DNA of 64,000 nucleotides, from contig NZ_QUMW01000010.1 in assembly GCF_003387165.1 (NCBI RefSeq), positions 1 through 64,000 on the forward strand, read 5' to 3'. Source of the stretch: Jeotgalicoccus halotolerans. GTDB taxonomy: Bacteria > Bacillota > Bacilli > Staphylococcales > Salinicoccaceae. Made by a program: the position numbers and the translations under genes. Every line of letters starts with the position of its first letter. Position 1 is the first letter of the stretch. Below are positions 17,139 to 26,362 of the stretch, in pieces. Under the pieces are notes generated by a model. The model made no database searches and was not told the DNA's origin. It was given only the letters and a program-made list of their open reading frames with translations.

Positions 17139-17639
17139 TTAAACTTCATCTTCTGTACGATCTTCCACCGGATAATCCAATTCTCTCAGCCGGTTTACAA
17201 ATTGTTCATGGTTCAGATAAATATGATTCAGCTCTTTCAGTATTTCCTCTCCACTGTAGAAACGAATGACTGTCTGAATATCACGTTCAATTGTAATATT
17301 GGTGATATCTTTTTTCGGCAGTACTGTTTGTCCCCGGCGGAATTTAATAATCATTCCAGATGGTGCAATATGCAGTTCGTAATATTTATCACCCTTATCG
17401 GCTTTAAATATAAAACCGGCTATAATTCCGATTAGAATAACGAGTGCCATAATATAAGCCCGGTTAAATGCACTTTCTTCAATATTTCTGAACGTCATAT
17501 ATGACATATCAAAAATAATAAATAGTAAGTACGCACTCAGGGCGACGAGTCCGAACAGTTTTACATTAAATCCTTTCGGATCATAATTTTTCGGTACATC
17601 TTTTCTCTCTAAATATATTACACCGCCGTTTGCCATCAC
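17139..17639 (-). CDS. Uncharacterised membrane protein with C-terminal PH-like domain
   Basis: I do not recognise a named family. A cytosolic head of about 25 residues is followed by two membrane helices (about 27-47 and 62-82). A soluble beta-rich part (about 88-155) then follows, with YYELHIAPSGMIIKFRRGQ and LPKKDITNITIERD, which looks like a bacterial PH-type domain. The last ten residues are acidic. It is a single gene, convergent with the YhgE-like gene. Function unknown. Confidence 0.65.
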   Translation of the reverse strand: MMANGGVIYLERKDVPKNYDPKGFNVKLFGLVALSAYLLFIIFDMSYMTFRNIEESAFNRAYIMALVILIGIIAGFIFKADKGDKYYELHIAPSGMIIKFRRGQTVLPKKDITNITIERDIQTVIRFYSGEEILKELNHIYLNHEQFVNRLRELDYPVEDRTEDEV

Positions 17640-17805
17640 AGCACCTCATCCTTCTCATTTATTCCACCATTTTAACATTTCCTTTTTTATTTTGCCCCTC
17701 ATTTAAATCGTAATAGTTACTATTATTAATTGTTGCGTTTTAAATAATAGCACTGTCATCTTAAAAATGTAAACTGTTTTTAAAAAATTTATTTATTTAG
17801 TAAAG

Positions 17806-18741
17806 CTACATCCAATCTTTATATTTAAAATATCCCAGCATGCACACACTGATTATAATCATTATGCCCAAGGTTACAAAGTATGCCGGCGGCCACGACA
17901 GTTCGGGCATATTTTCAAAATTCATGCCGTATATACCGGTGATCAGTGTCAGCGGCAGGAAAACTGCTGAAATAATTGTGAGCACGTTAATAATTTTATT
18001 CATGCGGAAAGTATTATAAGAGATATAATTATCTTTCATTTCATCAATCATTTCTTCTGAGAATTGAATAATCAGCTGCTGTCTGTCGATTTTAGAATTA
18101 ATTTTACTTAAGATCGGCTCGCTCTGGCTGCTGTTAAAAATATCTTCCTGTTCTTTAAATTTTTCCACGAGTTCTTCCATTGGTACGATGACGCGCTTCA
18201 CCCGGAAGATTCTTTTTCTTAAATTGAACATTTTTGCTGTGATATCTTCACCTTTTTTCTCATTGCCGTGCTTTTCTTCAAACAGCATTACATCATCTTC
18301 TATTTCATGGACGATATCGAAATACTGATCGACCGTTGCATGAAGTATATGGAGTGCGATATCAACTTCCAAATCTTCGTGTTTATGTTTAATAATTTCG
18401 GCAATATCGATAAAATCATCCAGCACTCCGTCATGATAGGTAACAATGACATCTTTCATGATAGAGATATTAATTGCATGAGCTTCCAGCGTATCCCGGT
18501 CAATGACGTGACAGATTAACAGCTGATAGTCATCAAACTTATAATACTGCGGCCGGTATCTTTTCGTAGTTTCATCCTCTAACCTGTCTTCTTTAAAATT
18601 AAAATCTTCAAGCAGCTGCTCCTTATCATTAAAACTGTTGTAATCATACCAGGTAAAAGTTGTATCGTAAGGAACTGTATCCCGGCCACCTGATGTTTCT
18701 ATCTGATTGTTTTTAGATATGTACTGAATTTCAAGACTCAT
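17806..18741 (-). CDS. corA: CorA-family magnesium transporter
   Basis: Divalent cation channel of the CorA family, mainly for magnesium. The large cytosolic N-terminal domain (1-245) ends in the long pore helix, and the two C-terminal membrane helices follow. The selectivity motif YGMN is present (GMN at 272-274). Length 311 is normal, with a lysine-rich end KYKDWM. GGAGG lies just upstream of the start. It is monocistronic; no terminator hairpin is clear after its stop. Confidence 0.92.
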   Translation of the reverse strand: MSLEIQYISKNNQIETSGGRDTVPYDTTFTWYDYNSFNDKEQLLEDFNFKEDRLEDETTKRYRPQYYKFDDYQLLICHVIDRDTLEAHAINISIMKDVIVTYHDGVLDDFIDIAEIIKHKHEDLEVDIALHILHATVDQYFDIVHEIEDDVMLFEEKHGNEKKGEDITAKMFNLRKRIFRVKRVIVPMEELVEKFKEQEDIFNSSQSEPILSKINSKIDRQQLIIQFSEEMIDEMKDNYISYNTFRMNKIINVLTIISAVFLPLTLITGIYGMNFENMPELSWPPAYFVTLGIMIIISVCMLGYFKYKDWM

Positions 18742-18792
18742 CGGAATCTCCTCCCTGATTTCTAATACCCAAATGTTAAAGATTAAAGCAAA

Positions 18793-18824
18793 AGAGCAGT
18801 GAGATTAAAAAATCTCACTGCTCT
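18793..18824 (-). terminator. Terminator after the NCS1 transporter gene
   Basis: 14-bp perfect arms agagcagtgagatt (18793-18806) and aatctcactgctct (18811-18824), T-rich on the minus strand. Confidence 0.9.
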
Positions 18825-18831
18825 TATCATC

Positions 18832-20229
18832 TTATTTCATATCTTTTTCAAAAATCGTATCTCTCTTGAACTTGGAACCTTTAAACATCGTTTTCGAAAT
18901 GATTGGATACGCAACACCTGCAACGATAAATCCGATCAGCCATGCAAGGTCAACGAACATGAAGGCCGCCGCCGCCCCGATACCGAGTGCCAGTATCGCC
19001 GCATAGTTGACTCCGTCAAAGTTTCCGCCTTTTTTATACAATTCTTTAATATCGATACGCTGTTTTCTCATAATGTAGAATTCAACGATAAGAATCGCAA
19101 TTAACGGTCCTAAGAAAGCTGAGTATACATGAACGAAAGTATCCAGACCTTTTGCATTGTCATCCTGTACTAACAGCCAAGGGAATGAACCCATTGCAAG
19201 CAGTCCTGTAATTACTACTGCAACCTTGTAGTTCAGTTTAGTAAACAGCTGAATCACATAAGTTGGTGTAACAATGTTTGCTACCATGTTTACTGCTATT
19301 GCACCAAATACGATAAATACAGAGATGAACAGCTGCATGTAAACATTATCGAATAAGGCTGGCAGTCCAAGTGCCGGGTTTGTATAGCCTGTCGCACTTG
19401 CAAGCATCGCACCGACAACGATGACTGAACCGTAGGCAACAATAATCGGCAGGAAGTAAAGTAATCCTCTTTTTCCGTCCGTATAACCTGTTTTCAGTTC
19501 ACGTGAATAGTCTGCCGCACTTAGGAATATAGCAGCATAGTTACCGAGGAAGACCATGATATAGGCGAAGAACTCAATCCCCCATGTACCTTCGGCATTA
19601 ATCCATGAAGTTGAAATTGCTGCACTGTGGTCTTTAACCAGTATGATAAACACAGTTACAACAATACCCATCAGAACGATGGATGCCACTGATTCAACTG
19701 CTTTAATACTCTTGAAGCCTTTCATTGAAAGCACTATCTGTATAACTAATAGAATAATAAAACCAACAAAAACGTTGTCGAATGCGCCGCCTGACAGTAT
19801 TCTGAATACTTCATTTAGCGCCGTACCGCCGATCCAGCTCTGGATACCGTACCAGATAACAGCAGGCACCGCCCGGAGCAGTGAAGAAAGCAATGTACCT
19901 TTCTCCCCAAATGAAGCTTTTAAGTGAGCTACGTAAGGAATACCGTATTTATACCCCGCTCTGTCGTTTAATGCAAAGAGGATAGAAACGATTCCGATTG
20001 CAATTAATGCTGCTGCAATAGTCTGCCAAATATTCAGTACTGCCATACCTGCAACTACAACACTCGCACCGAGTGTCATATTACCCATGTTGACACCGTC
20101 TCCGACCCACAGTGACATGTATCCCGCTGCCCCTAAAGTTCTGTCTTCAGGACCATTCGGTTTAAGAGAATCCGTCTGAGCTGCCGCATCCAGGCCCTCA
20201 GGCGGTTGATTGTTATGTTCTTCTGACAT
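18832..20229 (-). CDS. NCS1-family nucleobase:cation symporter
   Basis: Secondary transporter of the nucleobase-cation-symport-1 family (cytosine, uracil, allantoin or hydantoin carriers). It is 465 residues with about twelve helices. GAAGYMSLWVGDGVNMGNMTLGAS near the N-terminus contains the conserved helix-1 substrate site, and VPAVIWYGIQSWIGG is the helix-3 signature with the substrate-stacking tryptophan. Start taken at 20229 because GAGGTG precedes it. It lies downstream of pucR, so allantoin or a purine is the best guess (inference). The middle of the protein carries no defect. Confidence 0.87.
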   Translation of the reverse strand: MSEEHNNQPPEGLDAAAQTDSLKPNGPEDRTLGAAGYMSLWVGDGVNMGNMTLGASVVVAGMAVLNIWQTIAAALIAIGIVSILFALNDRAGYKYGIPYVAHLKASFGEKGTLLSSLLRAVPAVIWYGIQSWIGGTALNEVFRILSGGAFDNVFVGFIILLVIQIVLSMKGFKSIKAVESVASIVLMGIVVTVFIILVKDHSAAISTSWINAEGTWGIEFFAYIMVFLGNYAAIFLSAADYSRELKTGYTDGKRGLLYFLPIIVAYGSVIVVGAMLASATGYTNPALGLPALFDNVYMQLFISVFIVFGAIAVNMVANIVTPTYVIQLFTKLNYKVAVVITGLLAMGSFPWLLVQDDNAKGLDTFVHVYSAFLGPLIAILIVEFYIMRKQRIDIKELYKKGGNFDGVNYAAILALGIGAAAAFMFVDLAWLIGFIVAGVAYPIISKTMFKGSKFKRDTIFEKDMK

Positions 20230-20290
20230 ATTTACACCTCTGTTATATTCCAAATTTAATTTATTTACATTCAGTGTTTAACACCATCAT

Positions 20291-20319
20291 TTATTATATA
20301 TGTCTAAAAGCCCGGTGTC
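20291..20319 (-). promoter_or_regulatory. Promoter of the NCS1 transporter gene
   Basis: Minus-strand -35 AAGACA (20319-20314), 17 bp, -10 TATAAT (20296-20291). A separate promoter from pucR is implied. Confidence 0.6.
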
Positions 20320-20326
20320 TTTATCC

Positions 20327-20369
20327 AGTATAGATAATTTTTTACGTTTTTATCTATTTAATTATCTAT
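20327..20369. repeat. 10-bp inverted repeat between pucR and the NCS1 gene
   Basis: tatagataat (20327-20336) and attatctata (20360-20369) with a 23-base spacer, just upstream of the NCS1 promoter. It may be a weak pucR terminator or an operator. Confidence 0.5.
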
Positions 20370-20379
20370 ATTTTACAGG

Positions 20380-22026
20380 TTACTCCTTTCTCATTATTTC
20401 CAGTATCTTCAGTCCGACCTGGACTGAGAGCATTTCATTCGCATCGTCGTAGTCCATCTGGGTAATTTCCTTAATTTTATCAAGGCGGTAGGAAACCGTT
20501 TTATAGTGTACGTAAAGTCTGTCTGCAGAACGCGAAACATTTTGCTGGCACTGCAAATACATTTCCAGCGTTTCAATTAATTGTTCCCTGTTTGTCTTGT
20601 TATAATCAAGCAGTCTTCCGAGACTGGCGGGAATAAATTCCTTCAATCTGTTGTTATCGTGTTTGAACTGGTAGAGCAGACGGTAAATGCCAAGCTCTTC
20701 AAAACTTAAAATAGGATTGTGCTGGTAAGACATTTCATTTACATCAAGCACTTCCTGCGCTTCTTTGTGACTTTTCGGCAGATCATGCACTGTATCCGCA
20801 ATGGAGCCGATACCAGTATAAACTTTCGCCTCTCTGACCGTGCTTTCAAATTTGTTAATGACATAGCCGAGCGTTCTTTTAATAGTATCCATCTCTTTTT
20901 TCTTATTACTCTGTCCGGAATGCACCGGCCAGATTACAATGACCTGATTAAACCGTTCGCGCACGATAGCATTTTTTAAATAGTAGTCTATATTATTATT
21001 TAAAATATTATAATACCGTTCTCTGATTTCGCTCGTTACTTTTTTACTTTTGAATTTCAGTGTAAATACTACAACTGCAGAACGGCTGTTTAAATCAAAT
21101 TTAATATTATCGGCACGTTCGACAATATCATCTTCATCTCTGATGTCGCCCGATAACAAATCATCGATAATCTCATTCTTATATTTCTTCTCAACTTCAG
21201 AAATCGCAATTTTTTTAGCGAGATTTAAAGACAGCGCTGTCGCCGCATTTTCAATAGCCATAAAATCAAAATCGCTGAAGCCTGAATGAATTGCACTGAT
21301 CACAAGCATAACTTTTGTCTGGTTGACCGATGTGACCGGTATCATAATCTGCTCGCATTCACGGTCCTGCAGTTTCGGATAAATTACAAAGCGGCGGTAG
21401 ATCGGGAAAATAGTGTTCTTTGTATTTTTCTCCTCTTGAAACTTATGCGATTCGTAAAACAATTCCACTTCCTTGTCCGTAGTCGCAATGACTTTAAACA
21501 GCTCGTTGTAAATTGTGACGGGATTTCCAATCAGTGACTCGAGCGTCTCAATAATCACTTCATCGCTGACATTCTGAATCGACAATTCGGTGAAACGGTG
21601 GTGAATTTCTCTGAAATATTCCAGTTTTTCAACATCCTGATTAAAAATTTTTCGTGTAACTTTATAAATAATATCGATAAACGGAATTGCAGTCGGCAGC
21701 GATATAATCGGAATATTCCTCTCCCTGCAGACCTCCCTTACCGGTTTTGGGATACTGTCAAACTCTTTCGGTATCTTAACGATTAGAGCGCTGATTTTTT
21801 TATCGGCAAGCTCGTGCATCCAATCCTTCATTTCTTCTTCGTTTAAATCTTTTACCGGGAAGAAACTTGTCAGAATGGACTCACCCCCGTTAAGCCATAA
21901 CGAAATGTCAGGTGAATCGATTACCGTTATACCTTTTATGTTTTTTGCGAGACTCTGTTTGGTGCCAATATATTCAGCCTCCCGGAATTCGTCGAGAGTC
22001 AGTAATTCTTTAACTGTATAATGCAT
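20380..22026 (-). CDS. pucR: PucR-family transcriptional regulator
   Basis: Regulator of the PucR/CdaR group, activator of purine catabolism genes in Bacillus. The N-terminal purine-catabolism domain (about 1-125) includes VKIPKEFDSIPKPV. A GGDEF-like/GAF middle and the C-terminal helix-turn-helix (about 490-545) follow, with SADRLYVHYKTVSYRLDKIKE. Start taken at ATG 22026, which has GAGG upstream, rather than the TTG two codons earlier; this gives 548 residues, the family length. It lies just upstream of the NCS1 transporter and divergent from ridA, suggesting control of nucleobase uptake. No uricase, xanthine dehydrogenase or allantoinase genes are visible here. Confidence 0.87.
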   Translation of the reverse strand: MHYTVKELLTLDEFREAEYIGTKQSLAKNIKGITVIDSPDISLWLNGGESILTSFFPVKDLNEEEMKDWMHELADKKISALIVKIPKEFDSIPKPVREVCRERNIPIISLPTAIPFIDIIYKVTRKIFNQDVEKLEYFREIHHRFTELSIQNVSDEVIIETLESLIGNPVTIYNELFKVIATTDKEVELFYESHKFQEEKNTKNTIFPIYRRFVIYPKLQDRECEQIMIPVTSVNQTKVMLVISAIHSGFSDFDFMAIENAATALSLNLAKKIAISEVEKKYKNEIIDDLLSGDIRDEDDIVERADNIKFDLNSRSAVVVFTLKFKSKKVTSEIRERYYNILNNNIDYYLKNAIVRERFNQVIVIWPVHSGQSNKKKEMDTIKRTLGYVINKFESTVREAKVYTGIGSIADTVHDLPKSHKEAQEVLDVNEMSYQHNPILSFEELGIYRLLYQFKHDNNRLKEFIPASLGRLLDYNKTNREQLIETLEMYLQCQQNVSRSADRLYVHYKTVSYRLDKIKEITQMDYDDANEMLSVQVGLKILEIMRKE

Positions 22027-22257
22027 GGTCAAACCTCTTTTTAAATGATTTTATCCTAAGTCGATAAACATTCTAATATCTTCCACCATATACTATAACA
22101 GCTTTTGCCCACTTTATACCCAATAATAAGCTCATAGAAAACACATAATTTCTTATCGAAGTTGGATATACTTTTTTACACTAATAGATTTTGTTTAATG
22201 CTAGTCAATTCCCTTAAAAATGCTATGATTAAATTATTATAATTAGGAGGGTGTTTT

Positions 22258-22638
22258 ATGAGCAGAAAAGCATTTAACACAAAAACAGTCAGCAGCTCGG
22301 GGCCATATTCGCACGTTACCGACGCTGGAGATTTTCTTTATTTTTCAGGACAGACAGCAAAAAATAGACTGGATGTTACTGAAGATTTAACAGGAGATAT
22401 TGCTAAACAGACTGAAATTGCCTTCCATAACCTCTTTGACGTTATGGAAGATGCGGGAGTTACAGAAGATCAGGTTGTTAAAGTGAATGTTTACTTAACG
22501 ACGATGAAAAACTTCGAAGCGATGAATGAAGTATATAAAGAGAAGTTCAGCGCTCCATATCCGTCACGCACGTGTGTCGCAGTACTTGAGTTACCGCTTG
22601 GCGCAGAAGTTGAAATTGAAATGATTGTCAAAAAATAA
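22258..22638 (+). CDS. ridA: RidA family enamine/imine deaminase
   Basis: Trimeric RidA (YjgF/YER057c/UK114) protein that hydrolyses reactive enamines and imines, such as those made by PLP enzymes. Conserved segments are SSGPYSHVT, LYFSGQTA and SRTCVAV with the catalytic arginine; PLGAEVEIEMI ends the fold. Length 126 is normal. GGAGG precedes the start. An extended -10 element TGCTATGAT lies at 22221-22229. It is divergent from pucR, so it may belong to that regulon; in purine degradation RidA-like proteins also act as aminoacrylate deaminases. Confidence 0.92.
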   Translation: MSRKAFNTKTVSSSGPYSHVTDAGDFLYFSGQTAKNRLDVTEDLTGDIAKQTEIAFHNLFDVMEDAGVTEDQVVKVNVYLTTMKNFEAMNEVYKEKFSAPYPSRTCVAVLELPLGAEVEIEMIVKK

Positions 22639-22645
22639 GATAAAT

Positions 22646-22683
22646 AAAGCAGAATCCTGAGTTTCCGGGATTCTGCTTTTTTG
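22646..22683 (+). terminator. Terminator after ridA
   Basis: Perfect arms aaagcagaatcc (22646-22657) and ggattctgcttt (22668-22679), then T-rich. Confidence 0.93.
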
Positions 22684-22828
22684 TTGAGAATAGGAGTGTG
22701 CGGGAGTTAGGATACATATGAGATTTTGTCATACCAACCCCAGCAATTTTTCAGCCATTTCCTTCTCATTCCTCATCAATATTAGTCTAAAAGTTATTAT
22801 GATAAAATCAAAGAGAGGAGGCGTGACT

Positions 22829-23206
22829 ATGAAAGTACTGATTTTTGACGGAGACTGCAGTTTCTGCAATTTCTTCGTACGCTTTACGGTGCGCATTAAC
22901 AAAAATCCTGAACTCCGCATTACCGATTTCAATACTGATTGGACTAAAGAAAATCATAAGCCGGATGACGATATAGACAGCGTTATTTATATCGCAGAAG
23001 ACAAAACTTATATATATTCTGATGCTGTACTTCACATGCTCGCGGATGCTAACAGGCTTTTTAAGCCCGTTGTTCTTCTAAAACTTATTCCTAAATTTAT
23101 ACGGGATACAATCTATAAAGTCATTGCAAAATACCGTAAAAAAATTCCCGTTAAGAATGTATGCGAACGGCCTTCAAAAAAATTTATCGATATGTATTTA
23201 AGTTAA
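22829..23206 (+). CDS. DCC-family thiol-disulfide oxidoreductase (DUF393)
   Basis: Small thioredoxin-like protein of the DCC family, named for the motif DGDCSFC (C10 and C13), expected to be a thiol-disulfide exchanger in the cytosol. Start at 22829 is supported by GAGAGGAGG 8 nt upstream; the longer in-frame extension starting at 22718 is rejected. The remaining chain includes SDAVLHML and LKLIPKFIRDTIYKVIAKYR, usual for this family, which is 120-140 residues. It is a monocistron. A transposed use in electron transfer is not evident. Confidence 0.85.
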   Translation: MKVLIFDGDCSFCNFFVRFTVRINKNPELRITDFNTDWTKENHKPDDDIDSVIYIAEDKTYIYSDAVLHMLADANRLFKPVVLLKLIPKFIRDTIYKVIAKYRKKIPVKNVCERPSKKFIDMYLS

Positions 23207-23273
23207 TAGGAAGAGTGCCGTCGTCAGTTCTCGGTGGCGCGCAATCGCCCGCTTCAATATCACTCTCAAATAT

Positions 23274-24197
23274 TTAAAACACATTCAGCGCTGTGTAAAT
23301 AACGAGCGGCAGAGTGATTGCGCTGAGCAGCGTGCTCATCATCACAATTTCCGCAGCGTATTCGGGATCACTGCTGTACTGCTGGGCAATAACAGAACTG
23401 TTTACAGATGCAGGCATTGCTGTCGTAATCAGTATCGCCTGTGCAACGACACCTTCGACGTTAAAGAGAAGCAGCATCGGCAGTGCCATGGCAGGAATGA
23501 CTAACAGTTTCACGGCCGTTGCGATAAAGGCAGTAAACCGGAGGTGGCGGAATCTGATGCCGGCAATCTGTGTTCCGAGTATGAACAGCACCATACCGAT
23601 CATCGCGTCTCTTATGTAATCCAGTGATGATATTACCGGCGTCGGCAAACCAATATTGAAGTAGTTAAATATCAGACCTAAAAACAGCCCGTAAAATATT
23701 GGCATTTTAAAATAGCCTAGCAGCGCTTTAAATTTCCCTACATTTTCCGCACTCAGGACGAAAATACCGTATGAGTATGCAATAATATTTTGGAATACTA
23801 CCATCATGACCTGCACACTCATCGCAAACGGATCACTTTTAAATACCAGATCGTTAACCGGCACGCCGTAATTACCAGCGTTATAAAATAAACTGGAGTT
23901 CGTAAATAATACAGTGTGCTGCCCTTTCACTCCAAACACAGCTGCGATAATCCTCGACACGGCATAAGACAGCAGTGCAAAGATAAACAAAAAAATCATT
24001 ATGTATAACAGCAGACTGAAGTCTATATCCGAACTGTAGAGGTTCATAAATATGAATCCCGGAATAATATAGTTCACCATCAGTTTGCCGAGTGTCGGCC
24101 GATCGAGTTGCAATCTCAACTGTGCAACGTAACCGATAAAAACAATAATAGCTATCGGCAGCATTACATTCGTTAAAATAAACAGAAATTCAGTCAT
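23274..24197 (-). CDS. AEC-family transporter (auxin efflux carrier-like)
   Basis: Ten-helix transporter of the AEC family, whose bacterial members carry malate, malonate or other organic acids. The chain starts MTEFLFILTNVMLPIAIIVFIGY. The broken-helix region LFTNSSLFYNAGNYGVPV and the C-terminal TTAMPASVNSSVIAQQY are recognisable. Length 307 is usual. It overlaps no gene but is followed after 15 bp upstream by the DUF188 gene, so they form a pair. Substrate unknown. Confidence 0.85.
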   Translation of the reverse strand: MTEFLFILTNVMLPIAIIVFIGYVAQLRLQLDRPTLGKLMVNYIIPGFIFMNLYSSDIDFSLLLYIMIFLFIFALLSYAVSRIIAAVFGVKGQHTVLFTNSSLFYNAGNYGVPVNDLVFKSDPFAMSVQVMMVVFQNIIAYSYGIFVLSAENVGKFKALLGYFKMPIFYGLFLGLIFNYFNIGLPTPVISSLDYIRDAMIGMVLFILGTQIAGIRFRHLRFTAFIATAVKLLVIPAMALPMLLLFNVEGVVAQAILITTAMPASVNSSVIAQQYSSDPEYAAEIVMMSTLLSAITLPLVIYTALNVF

Positions 24198-24212
24198 AGA
24201 TGTGTTCTCCCC

Positions 24213-24656
24213 TTATTTTGATGCAAACACCTCTTGAAAAGCTTTTAAAAATGAATTTTTATCTTCCTGCGATAAAGCCTTAGGACCTTTGATCCGCCCA
24301 CCGCCTCTTCTGATTACACTGCTCATATGGCGTGTTTCAAGCAGATAATCCATATTCATCTTATTATACTCGAAACCTGTATGATGCAGGACTGTACAGC
24401 CCTTCGGCAGAAGCAGCGAGGCTAAGCCGTAGTCCTGTGTTACGATGACATCTCCCGCTTCAGCCAGCTGGACAATTTTATAATCTGCAGCATCGGGACC
24501 GGCATCGACATAAATTGTCCGGACATGCGAGTCGAGTTCTTTTGAACTGAAATGAGACAGACTCGATACAAGTACGACTTCTATATTTTCATCTTTAGTT
24601 TCTTTAATCACTATATCCTTTACCGGACATGCATCTGCATCAATAATAACTTTCAT
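24213..24656 (-). CDS. YaiI/YqxD family (DUF188) PIN-like protein
   Basis: Member of the YaiI/YqxD family, opening MKVIIDADACPVKDIV, with IVTQDYGLASLLL and MSSVIRRGGGRIKGPKAL. The conserved acidic residues suggest a PIN-like nuclease fold, but no enzymatic activity is established. Length 147 is normal. It lies upstream of the AEC transporter on the same strand. Confidence 0.9.
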   Translation of the reverse strand: MKVIIDADACPVKDIVIKETKDENIEVVLVSSLSHFSSKELDSHVRTIYVDAGPDAADYKIVQLAEAGDVIVTQDYGLASLLLPKGCTVLHHTGFEYNKMNMDYLLETRHMSSVIRRGGGRIKGPKALSQEDKNSFLKAFQEVFASK

Positions 24657-24876
24657 AAAACATCACTGCCTTTTCATTTAACCTCAATTATAGCAAATAT
24701 TTTTTAGTATTTTCTCTGGAAATCTGTCTTTCTGATTTCCTCCTTCTTTACTTTGATAATTTACGATAAAAAATATTCTCAATTTATCTGTTTTGGACAA
24801 TGTTTTTTTATATAAACCCCCTTATTATAAAGTAGATATTAAAATAAATTAAATATGAAATGGTGTGACATAAAGT

Positions 24877-26247
24877 ATGACTAAGTATTTCAAAAATGTC
24901 GATAACTGGCTGGGCGGCCTTCAATGGTTAATGTATATATTTATCAACACAGTTGTTGTGCCGATTACCATGGGCGCAGCTTTTAATTTATCGCAGGCGG
25001 AAATTGTGAGTACAATGCAGTTTTCATTTATACTTGGCGGAATTGCATGTCTGTTACAGGTATTTATCGGCCATAGAAGGCCGATTATGGACGGTCCATC
25101 CGGACTGTGGTGGGGCGTACTTCTCGCCTTATCTTCACTTGCAGCAGCGCAGGGAATGCCTATTGCAGAAGTGGGCGGCAGTATCGCAACCGGCTTAATT
25201 ATTACAGGGATTCTTACAGTAATTATCGGTTTAACAGGTTTAGGATATTATTTAGAAAAATTATTTAATCCAAGTGTTATGGGAGTATTCATGCTCTTGT
25301 TCGGCGTCTCCCTTTGCATCAGCTTCTTCAAAGGCATGGTCGGTCTGCCATTTGGCGGCGGAGAGGGTCCGACAGAAATTCAAATTGGACCCGCGATTTT
25401 ATCATTTGTTATTGTCAGCTTAGTTCTTATTTTAACGATTCGCGGTTCCAATAAATTATCACAGTACGCTATGCTGATTGGGATTATTGTCGGCTGGCCA
25501 GCTTATCTCTTATTGTTCGGCTCGGATGCACAGCTTACAGGCGGAACAGCAAATTCCCTTGAAATATTCTGGTTCCCGCTCGGTTCGCCAGCATGGAATA
25601 TTGGAATTATTTTAACCGTTGTTATTACAGGTATGCTTAACTTATCTAAACAGTACGGCTCTATTAAAGGAACAGATCCTCTTTATCCGGATTCACCTTC
25701 AACGAGCAAAGATTACAGAAATTCATTTACTATTACCGGTGTTATGACGATTCTTCCAGGATTTCTCGGATTGGTACCTTATTCTCCATTTGTATCATCA
25801 ATCGGTTTTATTCAGCAGACTAAAATTTACGAACGTATGCCGTTTATCTTCGGTGCGGCAATGTTCTTTATTATGGGTGTGATTCCTCAATTCGGTTCAT
25901 TCTTTACGATGATTCCATTAAGCGTCGGTTGTGCAGTATTATTCGTTTCATATGTTCAACTCTTCGGCTCTGCATGGGACTGGTTCAAACTTGTGGAATT
26001 CAACAGCCTGAATATTTACCGTGCAGCTATCCCGATGTTTCTCGGGCTTGTACTTATGGCAGTACCCGCTTCGGCATTCGCAAGTCTCCCAGGCTATGTT
26101 CAGCCGTTATTATCAAGCGGTCTCTTAATGGGTACGATAATTTCCATCGCAATGGAAAATTTAATGAATTGGGATAAGGTCGGTGCAACTATCTCAAACA
26201 ATATTGGTAAAAATATTGAAAAAGAAGAACCTGTCAATAAATTATAA
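24877..26247 (+). CDS. NCS2-family uracil/xanthine permease
   Basis: Nucleobase-ascorbate-type (NCS2) transporter of 456 residues with about fourteen helices. It resembles the E. coli YbbY / Bacillus PucJ-PucK branch. Visible: FIGHRRPIMDGPSGLWWG in helix 3, and VTGLMTILPGFLGLVPYSPF-like segments (VMTILPGFLGLVPYSPFVSS). The Shine-Dalgarno (GGTGTG) is weak. It forms, with the NCS1 gene, PucR and RidA, a nucleobase uptake neighbourhood (18.8-26.2 kb). Exact substrate (uracil, xanthine or urate) cannot be fixed. Confidence 0.82.
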   Translation: MTKYFKNVDNWLGGLQWLMYIFINTVVVPITMGAAFNLSQAEIVSTMQFSFILGGIACLLQVFIGHRRPIMDGPSGLWWGVLLALSSLAAAQGMPIAEVGGSIATGLIITGILTVIIGLTGLGYYLEKLFNPSVMGVFMLLFGVSLCISFFKGMVGLPFGGGEGPTEIQIGPAILSFVIVSLVLILTIRGSNKLSQYAMLIGIIVGWPAYLLLFGSDAQLTGGTANSLEIFWFPLGSPAWNIGIILTVVITGMLNLSKQYGSIKGTDPLYPDSPSTSKDYRNSFTITGVMTILPGFLGLVPYSPFVSSIGFIQQTKIYERMPFIFGAAMFFIMGVIPQFGSFFTMIPLSVGCAVLFVSYVQLFGSAWDWFKLVEFNSLNIYRAAIPMFLGLVLMAVPASAFASLPGYVQPLLSSGLLMGTIISIAMENLMNWDKVGATISNNIGKNIEKEEPVNKL

Positions 26248-26255
26248 GTAAAGTT

Positions 26256-26285
26256 AAAGCTCTGTCCCAACGGTCAGAGCTTTTC
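26256..26285 (+). terminator. Terminator after the NCS2 permease gene
   Basis: Arms aaagctctg (26256-26264) and cagagcttt (26275-26283), followed by T. Confidence 0.85.
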
Positions 26286-26362
26286 TTTATGTTCGTATTA
26301 TGATGTATATCTGCTGTTATGGTAAGGTAGATTCATATAATGAAGAAGTGAGGGGTTTGAAT

